The notes under the pieces are model-generated. The model did no database searches. It was not told the DNA's origin and saw nothing but the letters and a program-made list of their open reading frames with translations. From assembly GCF_003097315.1 (NCBI RefSeq), contig NZ_QDDL01000009.1:62001-126000 (forward strand): 64,000 nucleotides of DNA, in the 5' to 3' direction. Below, piece by piece: positions 33,668 to 44,600 of the stretch (position 1 is the first letter of the stretch; each line of letters opens with the position of its first letter). This stretch comes from Pelagibaculum spongiae. Its GTDB lineage: Bacteria; Pseudomonadota; Gammaproteobacteria; Enterobacterales; Pelagibaculaceae. The translations under genes and the position numbers were made by a program.

Positions 33668-36562
33668 CTACACCACCACAATTACTCGCAGTGAATCCAG
33701 CTGAACGGTGGCGTGCTGTAAGAAACTTTGCAGTGTTTCTTTATCGGCCATCAGTTTTTCAATCTCTTCAGCGCGAATATTCGGATTAACCTTGGCTAAT
33801 TCAACTAAACGCTCAATTTCATCGTCCATGCTTAGGTGCATTTTTTCCAACGCCTGATCGAGCAACTTTTGCTGTTCGACTTTGGCTAATGCACCACTTT
33901 TAAGTAGCAGACCTTCCACCGGCTGTTGAATATGACGCAACATTTCACGCGCCTTGCCAGTTTTAATCCGCTCGACTCGCTTGTTTAGCTTGGACTCGAT
34001 TAATACATGACCGAGGCTTTTACCGGCGTCGTTCATTACAAAGCGCAGGTAAGGCGTGTCGAGATACCGCTGCAATTGCAGCGATTTTGGCGCTGGGCAA
34101 TGCAAGGTATACAACGTTTCTACCAGTAATGAACCGGCCGGAAGCGGTGGCAAATGCAAGGTGACTAATGAAGTATTACCAAACTCACCATCGGTAATAA
34201 TCTCCATTGCGCCTTGGGCAATTGGGTGCTCCCAAGTCAACAGATGAACGTCTTCACGGCTAAGTGCGTGCTCACGATCATAGGTGACGGTAATGCCGTC
34301 TTCACTCAAGCCCGGCAGACTGTCGACCGTCATATGAGCACTTGGCGTGATGACCTGACACGCTTCGCTATGGTCAGTTCGCGTCACACCGAACTGGTCC
34401 AATACCCGGTTGAAGTAACTGGCCATGAGTTCGGTGAATTCGGCTTCATCAAACTCTTCCAGCAAAGCTTCAGCCTTGGCGGGTTGGCAAGAATTTAACT
34501 CCAGCAACCGGTCACGACCTTCTTGCAGGCGTAAGCGAGTTTCTTCTGCCAACTGCTGGCTGGTTTCCATTAATGCGGCAAATGTTTCGTCTTGCTCAAC
34601 ATTGCCAGCATTTGCCAAACAAAAGCGTAATGGCTGTTCTAGCTGATCAAACAACTGCAAACCTGCCGGACAGGGTGTTTCAAAAGCGTTGATGCCTTTG
34701 TGATACCAATTGGCCAGCATTTCTGTTGCAGAATGCTCATAAGCAGGTAAGTGAATTTGTACCGTGTTCTTTTGACCAATACGGTCCAAACGGCCAATTC
34801 GCTGCTCGAGCAAATCAGGGTTTAGCGGCAAATCAAACAACACTAAATGACTGGCGAACTGGAAGTTACGACCTTCACTACCAATTTCAGAACAAATTAA
34901 TGCTTGGGCGCTATCGGCTTCGCGATCGGCAAACCATGCCGCTGCTCGGTCACGCTCAACCAGGCTTAACCCTTCATGGAATACTGATGAACGAATTGCC
35001 GCACGAGTACGCAGTCGTTCTTCCAAAGCTTGAGCCGTGCTGGCATTGGCACAAATTACCAATGTTTTTTCACTACGATGTTCTTCTAACCATTCGGTTA
35101 ACCATGAAACTCGGCTATCGAGCTCCATCCAACCATCACCTAACAGGCTTTCTGGGCGCAGTTGTTGCTCCAGTTCAGCTTGCTCGGTAAGTGCTTGCCA
35201 ACCGGTAGGCTGCGGCAAGCTGTGAATGGTTAGCTTTCTTTCTGGGAAACCGGCAATCGCATCGCGGGTATTTCTAAACAGCACCCGGCCAGTGCCGTGT
35301 TGGTCGAGCAATTGGCTCACTGCATGGTCAATTGCCGCTTTAGATGCATCTGCATCGCCAGTCGCCAACTCGGTTAATAATTTTTCAGTCGCCTGCTCAC
35401 CGAGAAACTCCATCATATTGGAGAACTTCTCTGGCTCAGCCACAATCTGGCTGGCCGCAGTGTCTTGCATCATCAGCTCTACCAGGTCGGAGACTTCCCG
35501 GTAATCTGACTCTTCTTCTAAATAGCTGTTGAGGTCGTGATAACGCGCCGGATCCAACAAGCGTAACCGGGCAAAGTGACCTTCAACACCGAGCTGTTCT
35601 GGCGTTGCAGTAAGCAATAACAAACCGGGAATCGCCGCTGCTAAAGCTTCAACACATAAATAGGATTCACTTGGCAGATCTTCATGCCATTCCAGGTGAT
35701 GAGCTTCATCAACAATTAATAAATCCCAACCAGCCGCTTCTGCTTGCTCGCGACGCTCGGGATATTCTTCCAAGAATGACAGTGGGCATAACACCAGCTG
35801 GGCGCTTTCAAACGGATTTTCAAAGCCGCTTTCTTGCAGGTCCAGGCAACGGTTTTCATCCAAAATAGTGAACTGCAGGTTAAACCGGCGCAGCATTTCC
35901 ACTAGCCATTGGTGCATCAATGAATCTGGCAGCAGAATAAGTGCACGTTCGGCCAAACCACGAATCAGCTGCTGATGTAAAATCAGACCTGCTTCAATGG
36001 TTTTACCCAAGCCAACTTCATCGGCCAATAACACGCGTGGCGCGTGGCGACTGGCAACCTGATTGGCAATATAAAACTGGTGCTTTAATGGCTGAACCCG
36101 GCCACCAATCAAACCATAAGCAGGTGACTGGATTAGGCGGTGCTTTAAACGTAGGGTTTCAGCGCGCAATTCGAAATGTCTGTTCTTGTCGATCTGACCA
36201 GAGAACAGTCGATCTTGCGGCTTGGAAAAACGAACAAAAGAGTCCAGTTCGGTTTCTGCCAACAGCACTGAATCACCCTCATCAGTGGTGCCTGCATAAT
36301 GCAAAATGCCGTACTCATCGGCTTCGCAGCCCATCACGGTGATAGTGACATCATCAATTGAAGTCACTTGCTCACCCTCGCGATAAACAATGCGGCTTAA
36401 CGGTGCCTGATCAATCGCATAGGTGCGTCTTTCACCAGCGGCAGGAAATGCAATTTCCACCAAACGGCCAGTGTTCTCTACCACAATACCTAGGCCTAAA
36501 TCAGCCTCAGTGGTGCTTACCCAGCGTTGGCCGGGCAGGTATTCATTATTTGCCAGGGTCAT
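33668..36562 (-). CDS. rapA: RNA polymerase-associated helicase-like ATPase RapA
   Basis: A SWI2/SNF2 ATPase that binds core RNA polymerase and helps its recycling. The 964-residue length is usual. The N-terminal Tudor-like domains start PGQRWVSTTEADLGLGIV. Motif I is LLADEVGLGKTIEAGLIL near residue 180, motif II is LLIVDEAHHLEW, motif III is LLLTATPEQLG, and motif VI is LLEQRIGRLDRIGQK. The RapA-specific C-terminal domain ends with a hydrophobic VIVVV tail. It is intact and stands alone. Confidence 0.97.
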   Translation of the reverse strand: MTLANNEYLPGQRWVSTTEADLGLGIVVENTGRLVEIAFPAAGERRTYAIDQAPLSRIVYREGEQVTSIDDVTITVMGCEADEYGILHYAGTTDEGDSVLLAETELDSFVRFSKPQDRLFSGQIDKNRHFELRAETLRLKHRLIQSPAYGLIGGRVQPLKHQFYIANQVASRHAPRVLLADEVGLGKTIEAGLILHQQLIRGLAERALILLPDSLMHQWLVEMLRRFNLQFTILDENRCLDLQESGFENPFESAQLVLCPLSFLEEYPERREQAEAAGWDLLIVDEAHHLEWHEDLPSESYLCVEALAAAIPGLLLLTATPEQLGVEGHFARLRLLDPARYHDLNSYLEEESDYREVSDLVELMMQDTAASQIVAEPEKFSNMMEFLGEQATEKLLTELATGDADASKAAIDHAVSQLLDQHGTGRVLFRNTRDAIAGFPERKLTIHSLPQPTGWQALTEQAELEQQLRPESLLGDGWMELDSRVSWLTEWLEEHRSEKTLVICANASTAQALEERLRTRAAIRSSVFHEGLSLVERDRAAAWFADREADSAQALICSEIGSEGRNFQFASHLVLFDLPLNPDLLEQRIGRLDRIGQKNTVQIHLPAYEHSATEMLANWYHKGINAFETPCPAGLQLFDQLEQPLRFCLANAGNVEQDETFAALMETSQQLAEETRLRLQEGRDRLLELNSCQPAKAEALLEEFDEAEFTELMASYFNRVLDQFGVTRTDHSEACQVITPSAHMTVDSLPGLSEDGITVTYDREHALSREDVHLLTWEHPIAQGAMEIITDGEFGNTSLVTLHLPPLPAGSLLVETLYTLHCPAPKSLQLQRYLDTPYLRFVMNDAGKSLGHVLIESKLNKRVERIKTGKAREMLRHIQQPVEGLLLKSGALAKVEQQKLLDQALEKMHLSMDDEIERLVELAKVNPNIRAEEIEKLMADKETLQSFLQHATVQLDSLRVIVVV

Positions 36563-36902
36563 GGCTCTCCAGCAGACGACTCACTTTTAACAAGCTGCCG
36601 TGTTCGCAAGGTTTAGATATCCAGATCGGTCGCGAATTGTAAAAGCCATGCAACCGTTAGGCAAATACCGCTCGCCGTATATTTGCTCAATTATGGTTTG
36701 TCATGACTTGTTACTTGAAACATATATACCCAAAGATCTTCAAATCACTGTAAATCACAATTTGAAGTGGCTGGGATAGAAATAATGAGTCAGTGAGTCA
36801 CTAACGTCGGAATCAGTGTAGCCATCAGACTGCTAGCTGCAATCAGAATTCGGTAGGAGAATAGCAATTTGGTCTAATTGCTAATGGGTCATTTTAAGTT
36901 GT
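36563..36902. other. Intergenic region upstream of rapA
   Basis: About 340 bp that should contain the rapA promoter on the minus strand. I see no distinct element in it before the repeat copy that starts at 36903. Confidence 0.45.
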
Positions 36903-36985
36903 ATTAATCGCTGCGTGAGTATTAGCAGAAAATTGAACTGCGAGGAATCTATCTTCAAATATTAGGTGCGCCTTAAGGCTGAACC
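36903..36985. repeat. Dispersed repeat, copy 2
   Basis: TATTAATCGCTGCGTGAGTA (36903 onward) and GGTGCGCCTTAAGGCT (36965 onward) match copy 1 at 32083 and 32141. The two copies are direct repeats about 4.8 kb apart and frame the DUF1636, excalibur and rapA genes. Confidence 0.65.
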
Positions 36986-37104
36986 AGCAGATTCGCTGAT
37001 ATTTACCACAACCGAATCAACATATTGTTTGCCCGCGTAGGTATTTATCTAAAAGAATCAATATGATCAAATGCCAGAAAACTATCAAGCATCTTAAAAA
37101 CTGA

Positions 37105-38013
37105 CTATTTAAATTTTTCTTCAATCAATTTTTTTTCATCCAAAGAAAGATTGCGCCATTTTTTAGCCTCGCCTTTTACAGCGGTATTACTAAAAGCATT
37201 CACTCTCACTTTAGGCTTGCTGCTCAATGAGGCAACTACAGCTGCCACTTGATCAGCCTGATGGTCGGTAACATCAGGTATCGCCAGAAAACGCAGTTCG
37301 GTGAGCTTATTGTGTTGATCGAGAAAATGAATTGATTCCAACACCCGCTGGTTCGATCGGCCGGTTAACTCTTGGTGCAAGGTATCGTCAATCGCTTTAA
37401 TGTCGATCATTGCCCCATCAAAATCAGGCAAGATTTTCTGCCAGCTTTTAACTCCCAGATAGCCATTAGAATCAATCAATCGGTCAAGGTGGCTTAATTG
37501 CGGATGGTTTTTAATTAACCGAAACAATTGCTGAATAAATTTAAGCTGCATAGTGGCTTCACCACCTGACACAGTTACACCGGTTAAAAATGGCGCTGCT
37601 GGCAGTAGCTGCTCAATCACTTCCGCTAAAGAGATATTTTGCGCCATAGGCGTGCTGTTCTTCGGGCAAATATCAATACACTGATCACAGCTTTGGCACA
37701 GCGTAGTATCCCACTCCACCGCGCCATCAATCATAGATAGCGCGCCAGATGGGCAGCCAGGCAGGCAATCACCGCAATGGTCACAAGCATTCATTGAGTG
37801 CGGGTTGTGACAATTTTTACACTGAAAATTGCAGCCTTGCAGAAATATTACAAACCGATTTCCTGGGCCATCGACACAGGAAAAAGGAATAATTCGACTG
37901 ACTAAAGCCTGCGCCGATTCAGCGTCAGGCGAGTGACTACAACCTGTGCAACCATCACTAGTTTGCGCTAACAGCATTGAGTCGTCTGAACGATTAAATC
38001 GTGATATTTTCAT
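37105..38013 (-). CDS. yjjW: YjjW-type glycyl radical enzyme activase
   Basis: A radical-SAM activase that should install the glycyl radical on its partner YjjI. The 302-residue protein has the SAM motif FLQGCNFQCKNCHNPHSM near residue 60. An inserted pair of ferredoxin-like clusters follows (CDHCGDCLPGCPSGAL and CQSCDQCIDICPKN), then GVTVSGGEATMQ. The domain order and sequence follow E. coli YjjW. It has about 25 extra residues at the N-terminus that include three cysteines (CTGCSH and another). The start directly abuts the yjjI stop, so the two form one operon. Confidence 0.92.
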   Translation of the reverse strand: MKISRFNRSDDSMLLAQTSDGCTGCSHSPDAESAQALVSRIIPFSCVDGPGNRFVIFLQGCNFQCKNCHNPHSMNACDHCGDCLPGCPSGALSMIDGAVEWDTTLCQSCDQCIDICPKNSTPMAQNISLAEVIEQLLPAAPFLTGVTVSGGEATMQLKFIQQLFRLIKNHPQLSHLDRLIDSNGYLGVKSWQKILPDFDGAMIDIKAIDDTLHQELTGRSNQRVLESIHFLDQHNKLTELRFLAIPDVTDHQADQVAAVVASLSSKPKVRVNAFSNTAVKGEAKKWRNLSLDEKKLIEEKFK

Positions 38014-39567
38014 TTAACGAGCGTCATCCGAGCCATTAAAAAACGGATGCATTTCTTGACTAATTACTCGTGCATTGCGCTGTAAAATATTGCATTTCTC
38101 AACCGCTTCCGCACCAAATGCACTGCTGTTTATCCGCGATCCTTTCTCTTGCATATTTTTAATGTCTGAGCGGCGTACCATATAACCCGTAACACGAATC
38201 AATTCATTATTAGCTACATTGGCTGTGAACATTCGCAAGCCTTGGTCGAGTGCGCCTTTGCAGACCGTCATTAATGCTTGAAGGTTTTGCTCAATGGTTT
38301 CATCAATCGGGAAAATATCGCTAATACCCGCAGTAAAATATTTATGATGCGGCAATACGGTTAAAATATGCTGTAAATTATCTGGTTCCTCACCGTAAGG
38401 AATACGGCAACCGGCGCTGGTATCGGTATCAATACTGATTCCACTTTGCGCATGGAACATAGCGCGTTCTCGCCAGCAATGTTTTACCGGGGTAGTTTCA
38501 ACAATTTCAGCCAATGCTTGAGTAATTCTTAATGCCAATTGATTGGCCTGCTGATCATGGCCGTAACGACCTTGTTGGCCACTTGCCTGAATTAAGTAAT
38601 TAGTCGCTTCAGCCAAGCCAAAAGTACCAAACATTGCGGTAAATCTTTCTGGATCAATCAAACCTTCTGCGACCAAAAAACTACTTTGGTAAAAATTTGA
38701 CTGATTCACTAAATAATCAATTCGCGCATCAATCACTTGGTACATCCACTGACATGCCAACGGAATCGCCCGCTGTAAAAAGTCAGTTTCAGTGCCATCA
38801 GACATTTCGGCTACTTGTTTTAAATTTAAACGCACCAGCGTGTGAGCACCGCCAGCATAGGGCAAAGAATTATAACAGCTGACAATTCCAAACCCTTTTT
38901 CATCAAAATCTTTGGCGATCATCGCTTCGTTGGCAATATGCGGCTTATTACACTTACAAATATTTTCCACTGCCTGCTGCAACATATCATCTGGAGTAAT
39001 CCCAGCCTGATAGCGCATGGTCAGATTGGGAGCCACTTGCGCCAACTCACCATCCACTTTTAATACTGCTCGCCCAACACGGCTATCATGCGGGCCAATA
39101 TTGGCGTGAATAAATGCATCCGGCAGGGTGCGATCAATCATTTGCCACATCAGGCGGATTTTCTTTTCCAGCTGTGCCTGACTAATTGATTGATCAAGGT
39201 ACGGCTCTAACAACACATCCAATCGGCCAACTGACACCGGCAAGTTAGTGACTGAAGGCACATGGTGATAAAGCACTAACAGGAAGTTAATTGCTTCATC
39301 AAGATCTTGTGGCGGTTCTAATTCCAACCATTTGCTGCCTTGCTGCAAGGCTTTTTCATAATCGGGCAATACATAGCGAGGCTTAAAAGGCGCATGGCCT
39401 TCAAACAAATCACAAATCATCCCCTGGTCCATTGCCTGACGAGCCGCCTGTGGCAATTGCGGATAATCCAGCATGCCGTCGGCTTCCAGCGATAAATAGC
39501 GGGATTTCTGCGCATAACTGAGTTTTGGATCATTGGCGATCTGACGTAATCGGGTTTGCTGGCTCAC
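38014..39567 (-). CDS. yjjI: YjjI family glycyl radical enzyme
   Basis: A 517-residue member of the YjjI (DUF3029) glycyl radical enzymes, whose substrate is not established. The radical glycine is in RVTGYMVRRSD near the C-terminus, and a candidate thiyl cysteine is in GIVSCYNSLPYAGGAHTLVR near residue 235. The downstream gene is its activase. Like other enzymes of this type it would be oxygen-sensitive and used without oxygen. In E. coli the pair lies beside the deo nucleoside genes; here the only nucleoside gene (xapA) is 27 kb away. Confidence 0.93.
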   Translation of the reverse strand: MSQQTRLRQIANDPKLSYAQKSRYLSLEADGMLDYPQLPQAARQAMDQGMICDLFEGHAPFKPRYVLPDYEKALQQGSKWLELEPPQDLDEAINFLLVLYHHVPSVTNLPVSVGRLDVLLEPYLDQSISQAQLEKKIRLMWQMIDRTLPDAFIHANIGPHDSRVGRAVLKVDGELAQVAPNLTMRYQAGITPDDMLQQAVENICKCNKPHIANEAMIAKDFDEKGFGIVSCYNSLPYAGGAHTLVRLNLKQVAEMSDGTETDFLQRAIPLACQWMYQVIDARIDYLVNQSNFYQSSFLVAEGLIDPERFTAMFGTFGLAEATNYLIQASGQQGRYGHDQQANQLALRITQALAEIVETTPVKHCWRERAMFHAQSGISIDTDTSAGCRIPYGEEPDNLQHILTVLPHHKYFTAGISDIFPIDETIEQNLQALMTVCKGALDQGLRMFTANVANNELIRVTGYMVRRSDIKNMQEKGSRINSSAFGAEAVEKCNILQRNARVISQEMHPFFNGSDDAR

Positions 39568-40389
39568 TAGATATCTCCATTAACGAACCACTACAGCAAG
39601 CTGTCTGCTCATGATCTTGAGGTGGCTTGGAGATAGTGTGCGCCTTTTGAATAATTATTGAGATGATTAAGCGCAATAGGGGTTTGTTGGTATCAGCTAT
39701 ACCCATTAAGTTTCATCGAGATAGATAAAGCCATTAATCACCAAACATTCTGTCACTCACAGCTGATTTAAAGCATCCAGAGAAATGTAACCTCTTAGCA
39801 TTCCAGCCAATACCAAGTACTCAATTCAAATCAGCTACAGAAGCCAACCGAAACTGATCAAAAAACAACCAGATTTATAACCCCGCCTGTAATCTGGTGT
39901 TTGTTGACTACTCCCCACCCTTAAGGTCATTTGACCACAGAGTTATCCACAGAAGCTTGTGATAAGTCTCACACTAATGAAACGATCTAACCGGAGAATC
40001 GCTGCAACTATTGCCCAGAAAACGCCTACTTGACAAACCTTAACGGTTGGCAAACAAAAGCCAGCGGTAACAAGCCAATCTTAGGCCAAAAAATTTTAAT
40101 AACAGAGATAATTAATTGTTATAGCTGAGACTAACTAACCTTCGAGGTTATTCACATTGAGCTACTTTGGAAATTTGAATCAAAAAAGCAGCAATATTGG
40201 AAGGTGCAAAGTCTGATAAATCATGCTTTTATAAGCTGACTTTTTGTCTGTAACTGATAGAAGCAATCGTTCGATGAGCTATACCGTGCCAGCACCCATT
40301 CCGAGATTTGTTCTGGAACTGCCGCCATCACTACCATCGAGCGAATCTCATCAGCACAGTAACACTACTTATAATATGCGGAGTTATCG
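39568..40389. other. Long intergenic region between yjjI and the RND operon
   Basis: About 820 bp, holding the divergent promoters. TTATCCACA at 39943-39951 is a second perfect DnaA box within the same 15-mer context as at 31554-31568. I see no gene or strong hairpin; an FNR-type site for yjjI is expected but no good match is visible. Confidence 0.5.
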
Positions 40390-41514
40390 ATGAACCGGCT
40401 TATGCGCTCATCATTGGTTGACAGGCTTCAGACCAGCCCCCTGATTCACAGCTTGAACCTTATTTTGCGGGTCAGCATTATGCTTGGCGCTGCCATTGGC
40501 TTACAAAGCTATGGCAACACAGCAATCGCCAAAGAGAACATCCAGGTCGATGAAAATCAACTGCGCGTGACTACAGTCCCAGCAAGTCAGCTATTGTTTT
40601 ACCCCCAGCGCAGCGCACCGGCTTTTGTTCAGCCATTGAATCAAAGCAAACTGGCTTCTCAGCTGGGCGCTTTATTGCTGAGTCTGCCAGTAAAAGTGGG
40701 CGACCAGGTGACTAAGGGACAAATTCTGGCACAACTAAATTGTCTGGATTACACCACCGCCGTTGCCCAGCAACAGCAGCAACTATCTAACGCACAGCAA
40801 CAAAGCAGCTTTAGCCAAAGAGAATGGCAACGCGCACAAACTATGCAGCGTACCAGCAGCATAAGTGAAGCTTCTCTGGATGCTAAAGAGCATGCCTTTA
40901 AACAAGCCGAAATTTCGGTTGCTAGTGGTGAGTTGGGATTAAAAAATGCACAAAACCAACAGTCTCGCTGCCAAATAAAAGCGCCTTTTTCTGGAGTGGT
41001 TAGCCAGCGAATTGCCAATCAAGGTGAATGGATAAATGTTGGCCAACCGATCATCGAACTCACCCAGCTAAGCCAACAAGAAGTGGTTGCCTCCATTGCT
41101 ATTTCTGACCAAAAAAGTTTTCTTGATGCAGGCAGTTATCAATTACAAACAGCTGGCCAGAATTATCCATTAAAACTTCGAACGCTTTTGCCCTTAGTTA
41201 ATTCAACGTCTCGCAGCCAACAAGCCAGACTGGTTTTTACTAACCTGCAAGCCATTAATGGCTTGAGTGGCCGTTTATTATGGAAAGCTTCCCAGCCATT
41301 TTTACCTTCGGATATTTTGCAAAAGCGTAATAATCAGTACGGGTTTTTCATTAGCGACACTGACCAGAGCGGTAATACTATTGCCCGCTTTGTTACCGTG
41401 CCAAATGCCGAAGAAGGTCGTCCATTTCAAGCCAGCATCGACCAACAAGCTTTGATTATTCAAGCCGGTCGCTTTGGTTTGAAGCTCAACCAAGCAATAA
41501 CTCTCAGTAACTAA
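40390..41514 (+). CDS. RND efflux periplasmic adaptor (membrane fusion protein)
   Basis: The 374-residue adaptor has an N-terminal hydrophobic segment (about residues 20-45), then the first lipoyl half (LLSLPVKVGDQVTKGQILAQ). A Gln/Ala-rich coiled-coil hairpin follows (residues about 120-175), then the second lipoyl half (CQIKAPFSGVVSQRIANQGEWI) and beta-barrel domains. The next gene is the inner-membrane pump, 111 bp downstream. No outer-membrane channel gene is nearby, so the complex would use a TolC-type channel from elsewhere. Substrate unknown. Confidence 0.92.
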   Translation: MNRLMRSSLVDRLQTSPLIHSLNLILRVSIMLGAAIGLQSYGNTAIAKENIQVDENQLRVTTVPASQLLFYPQRSAPAFVQPLNQSKLASQLGALLLSLPVKVGDQVTKGQILAQLNCLDYTTAVAQQQQQLSNAQQQSSFSQREWQRAQTMQRTSSISEASLDAKEHAFKQAEISVASGELGLKNAQNQQSRCQIKAPFSGVVSQRIANQGEWINVGQPIIELTQLSQQEVVASIAISDQKSFLDAGSYQLQTAGQNYPLKLRTLLPLVNSTSRSQQARLVFTNLQAINGLSGRLLWKASQPFLPSDILQKRNNQYGFFISDTDQSGNTIARFVTVPNAEEGRPFQASIDQQALIIQAGRFGLKLNQAITLSN

Positions 41515-41625
41515 TGAATGACGACTAAAAACCCTTATTAATAGCAGTCGTCGTCGTTATTGTTAGTGTTAGTGTTTGATTATTGAAATATTTGAATTAA
41601 AAACTGTAGCCTGGAGATAACGCCT

Positions 41626-44600
41626 GTGTGGCTTAAGAAACTGATTGAAAACCATGTCACCACTAATTTGGTTTTCTTGCTTATTTTGCTTAGCGGCACC
41701 TTTGTTTATAGCCAGCTACCACGAGAACAGGATCCAACAGTTAACTTTAACTGGGTACAAATTACCACGGTATTGCCCGGTGCAACGGCAGAGGATGTCG
41801 AAAAGAAAGTAACCGATGTACTGGAAGAATCACTGGAAGGCTTGCAAGATATTAAGTTCGTCTCCAGCACCAGCAGGGAGAACCTTTCTAGTATTTTAGT
41901 GCGTTTTCAAGATATCGATGACGACCGATTTGAAAAAAGAATTGCCGATTTACGCCGTGAAATTTCTTCTGCTGAAGCAGATCTTCCCGACGCGGCTAAG
42001 CAACCTAATATATTTGAAATTACTACCGCAAATGCATTTCCCACTGCAACAGTGGTATTGACCGCACCTTCTGATGGCGAAAACTTGCGCCGCCAGGCTC
42101 GTGCTGTAGAAAAAGATCTAGCAAGAATTCCCGGAGTAGATCGGGTTCAGCCGACCGGTTTGCGTTCACCAGAAATTCATATTCTATTCGACCCAGTACG
42201 CATTCAATCTCTAGGTTTATCACCGACCGATATCGCCAATAGCGTGCAGGGTTATTTTGTTGATAGCTCGGCAGGCACCATCGACGTTAACTCTCGCCAA
42301 TGGCTGATTCGGGTTAATGGCACTACCGACAACCCCGAGCAATTAGCACAATTACCGATTAGCCGCATGATGCCGGGAAATAATTCATCTAACGATTCAG
42401 CGAATAACAACCGGGAAATTCGCCTAGGCGATATCGCACAAATTGTTCGGGCACGAGAAAAGGCCGCAAGACTCGTCAGCTACCAAGGTCAGCCAGCCGT
42501 TATGTTTGCCGTTATGAAACAGGCAGAAAGCAATACCTTGGAATTGGTCGATCGGATCGTGCAATTTATCGACAATAGAAACCGCTTAAAAAACGAATTA
42601 GGCGTCGAATATATTCTAATTGATGATCAAACCTCAATCACCCGTAGCGCATTAGACACCATGCAAACCAATGCTATCTACGGTTTATTTCTGGTGCTGC
42701 TAGTGAGCTGGTTATTCCTTGGCTCACGAATTAGTTTTCTAGTGACTATTGGCATTCCATTCACCCTTGCAGGTACATTTATTGTGCTGCAACAGCTGGG
42801 GCAAACTCTAAATACTTCGGTTCTACTGGCGATTGTTATCTCACTGGGAATGCTGGTCGATGATGCCGTCGTAGTGGTTGAATCCATTCATTATAAATTA
42901 CGCCGTGGCATTGAAAGTAAAGTCGCAGCATGGACTGGCTTGCTAGAAGTAATCAAACCGGTCACCGCTTCAGTATTAACTACCATGGCAGCATTCCTGC
43001 CACTCATGTTGCTGCCGGGTATTCTAGGCAAGTTTATGATGGTGATTCCTCTGGTAGTGACCACTGCCTTGGCGATTAGTTTGATTGAAGCCTACTGGAT
43101 GCTTCCGGGGCACGTTTTAGCCGCCAAGGTCTCATTTAAAAACCCATCACGAGTTGATAAAACCCGCCAGAGAATGATCCATAAGATTCAGGTTCGTTAT
43201 GGTTTTGCGCTATTAAAAATTCTGCGCCACCCACGCAAAACTTTAGCCGGCCTGGTTTTATTATTTGCATTGGCCATGTCGGCATTGGCTAGCGGCATGA
43301 TTCGGATGGATTTCTTTGCCTCTGATACCTTGCGGATTTTCTACATTAATATCGATATGCCCGCTTCTAGCTCTCTCAACAGCACACTGGAACTAGTAAA
43401 GCGCGTCGAGAAAACCGCCAATGCACGGTTAGAAGATGGTGAAGCGCGTTCGGTAGTTAGTTATGCCGGGCAACAATTCACCGATACCGCACCTAGGTTT
43501 GGCAACCAGGTTGGCCAAGTATTAATCAGTTTAAATCCACAGCAAGAGAATATGCGCAGCGTCGAGGCGATTATTGAATCGATGCGGCCGGGCGTAGAAA
43601 AAATTGTTGGCGCACAGAGTATTTCATTTTTAAAACTGGCCGGTGGGCCACCAACCAGTAAGCCGGTTAGCATCAAATTACGCGGCGATGACTTTAATCA
43701 GATTCGCGCCGCGGCCGATACCTTGTCGAGTTTTATGAATAACGACCCACGCTTTACTGATATCAATGACGACGACGAGCCCGGCAGCCAAGGCCTGACC
43801 TTAAAACTGAACAGTGATGCGATTAACCGGCTGGGTATTAGCCCAAGTGAAGTGCGCCGAACCATTAATATGCTGGCCAATGGTGAGATTATTTCTAGCC
43901 TGCAAAGCCAAGGCGATAGTGTTTCATTGCGTTTGAAATCATTAGCGACCAGCCAAGGTCCTTATCAAGATCTACAAGCTTTTCTCGATTTATCTCTAAC
44001 CGCACCTAACGGACAAATCGTTCCTTTACGAGAGCTAGTGATTGCTGAAAAATCGCGGGTTAAGGGTAATATTTTTCATTACAACTTCTTACGCACCATT
44101 ACCATTGAAGCCGATATCGACAAACAGTTAACTGACACGGTTCAAGCCAATACCGTGTTACGAGACTTCTGGCAAACCATTGCCGCTGATTATCCAACCA
44201 TCAACCCGGATTACACCGGAGAGCTGGATGACATTAATGAAAGCCTCGATGCCATTGGCGGTTTATTCCTGTTCGGTATTGGTTTGATGTATTTGATTTT
44301 GGCGACTCAATTCCAGAGTTATTTCCAACCGATGATGATATTGGTTTCGGTACCTTTGGCATTTATTGGTGTGGTGCTAGGACTGATCGTATCGGGCAAT
44401 CCACTCAGTTTATACACCCTTTACGGCATCGTTGCTCTGGCAGGTATTGCAGTGAATTCGTCTATTGTTTTAATTTCCACTGCCAATGATAATTTGCGTA
44501 AAGGTATGACTTTAATCCATGCCATTTTCTATGCCTCAAGGCGCAGAATGCTACCGATTATGATTACCACTCTAACTACTATCGCTGGCTTATTCTCACT

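Noticed and set aside
33478-33681. Minus-strand frame of 67 codons after rapA
   Set aside because: It overlaps the rapA stop and runs through the rapA terminator hairpin, has no ribosome binding site and no family look.
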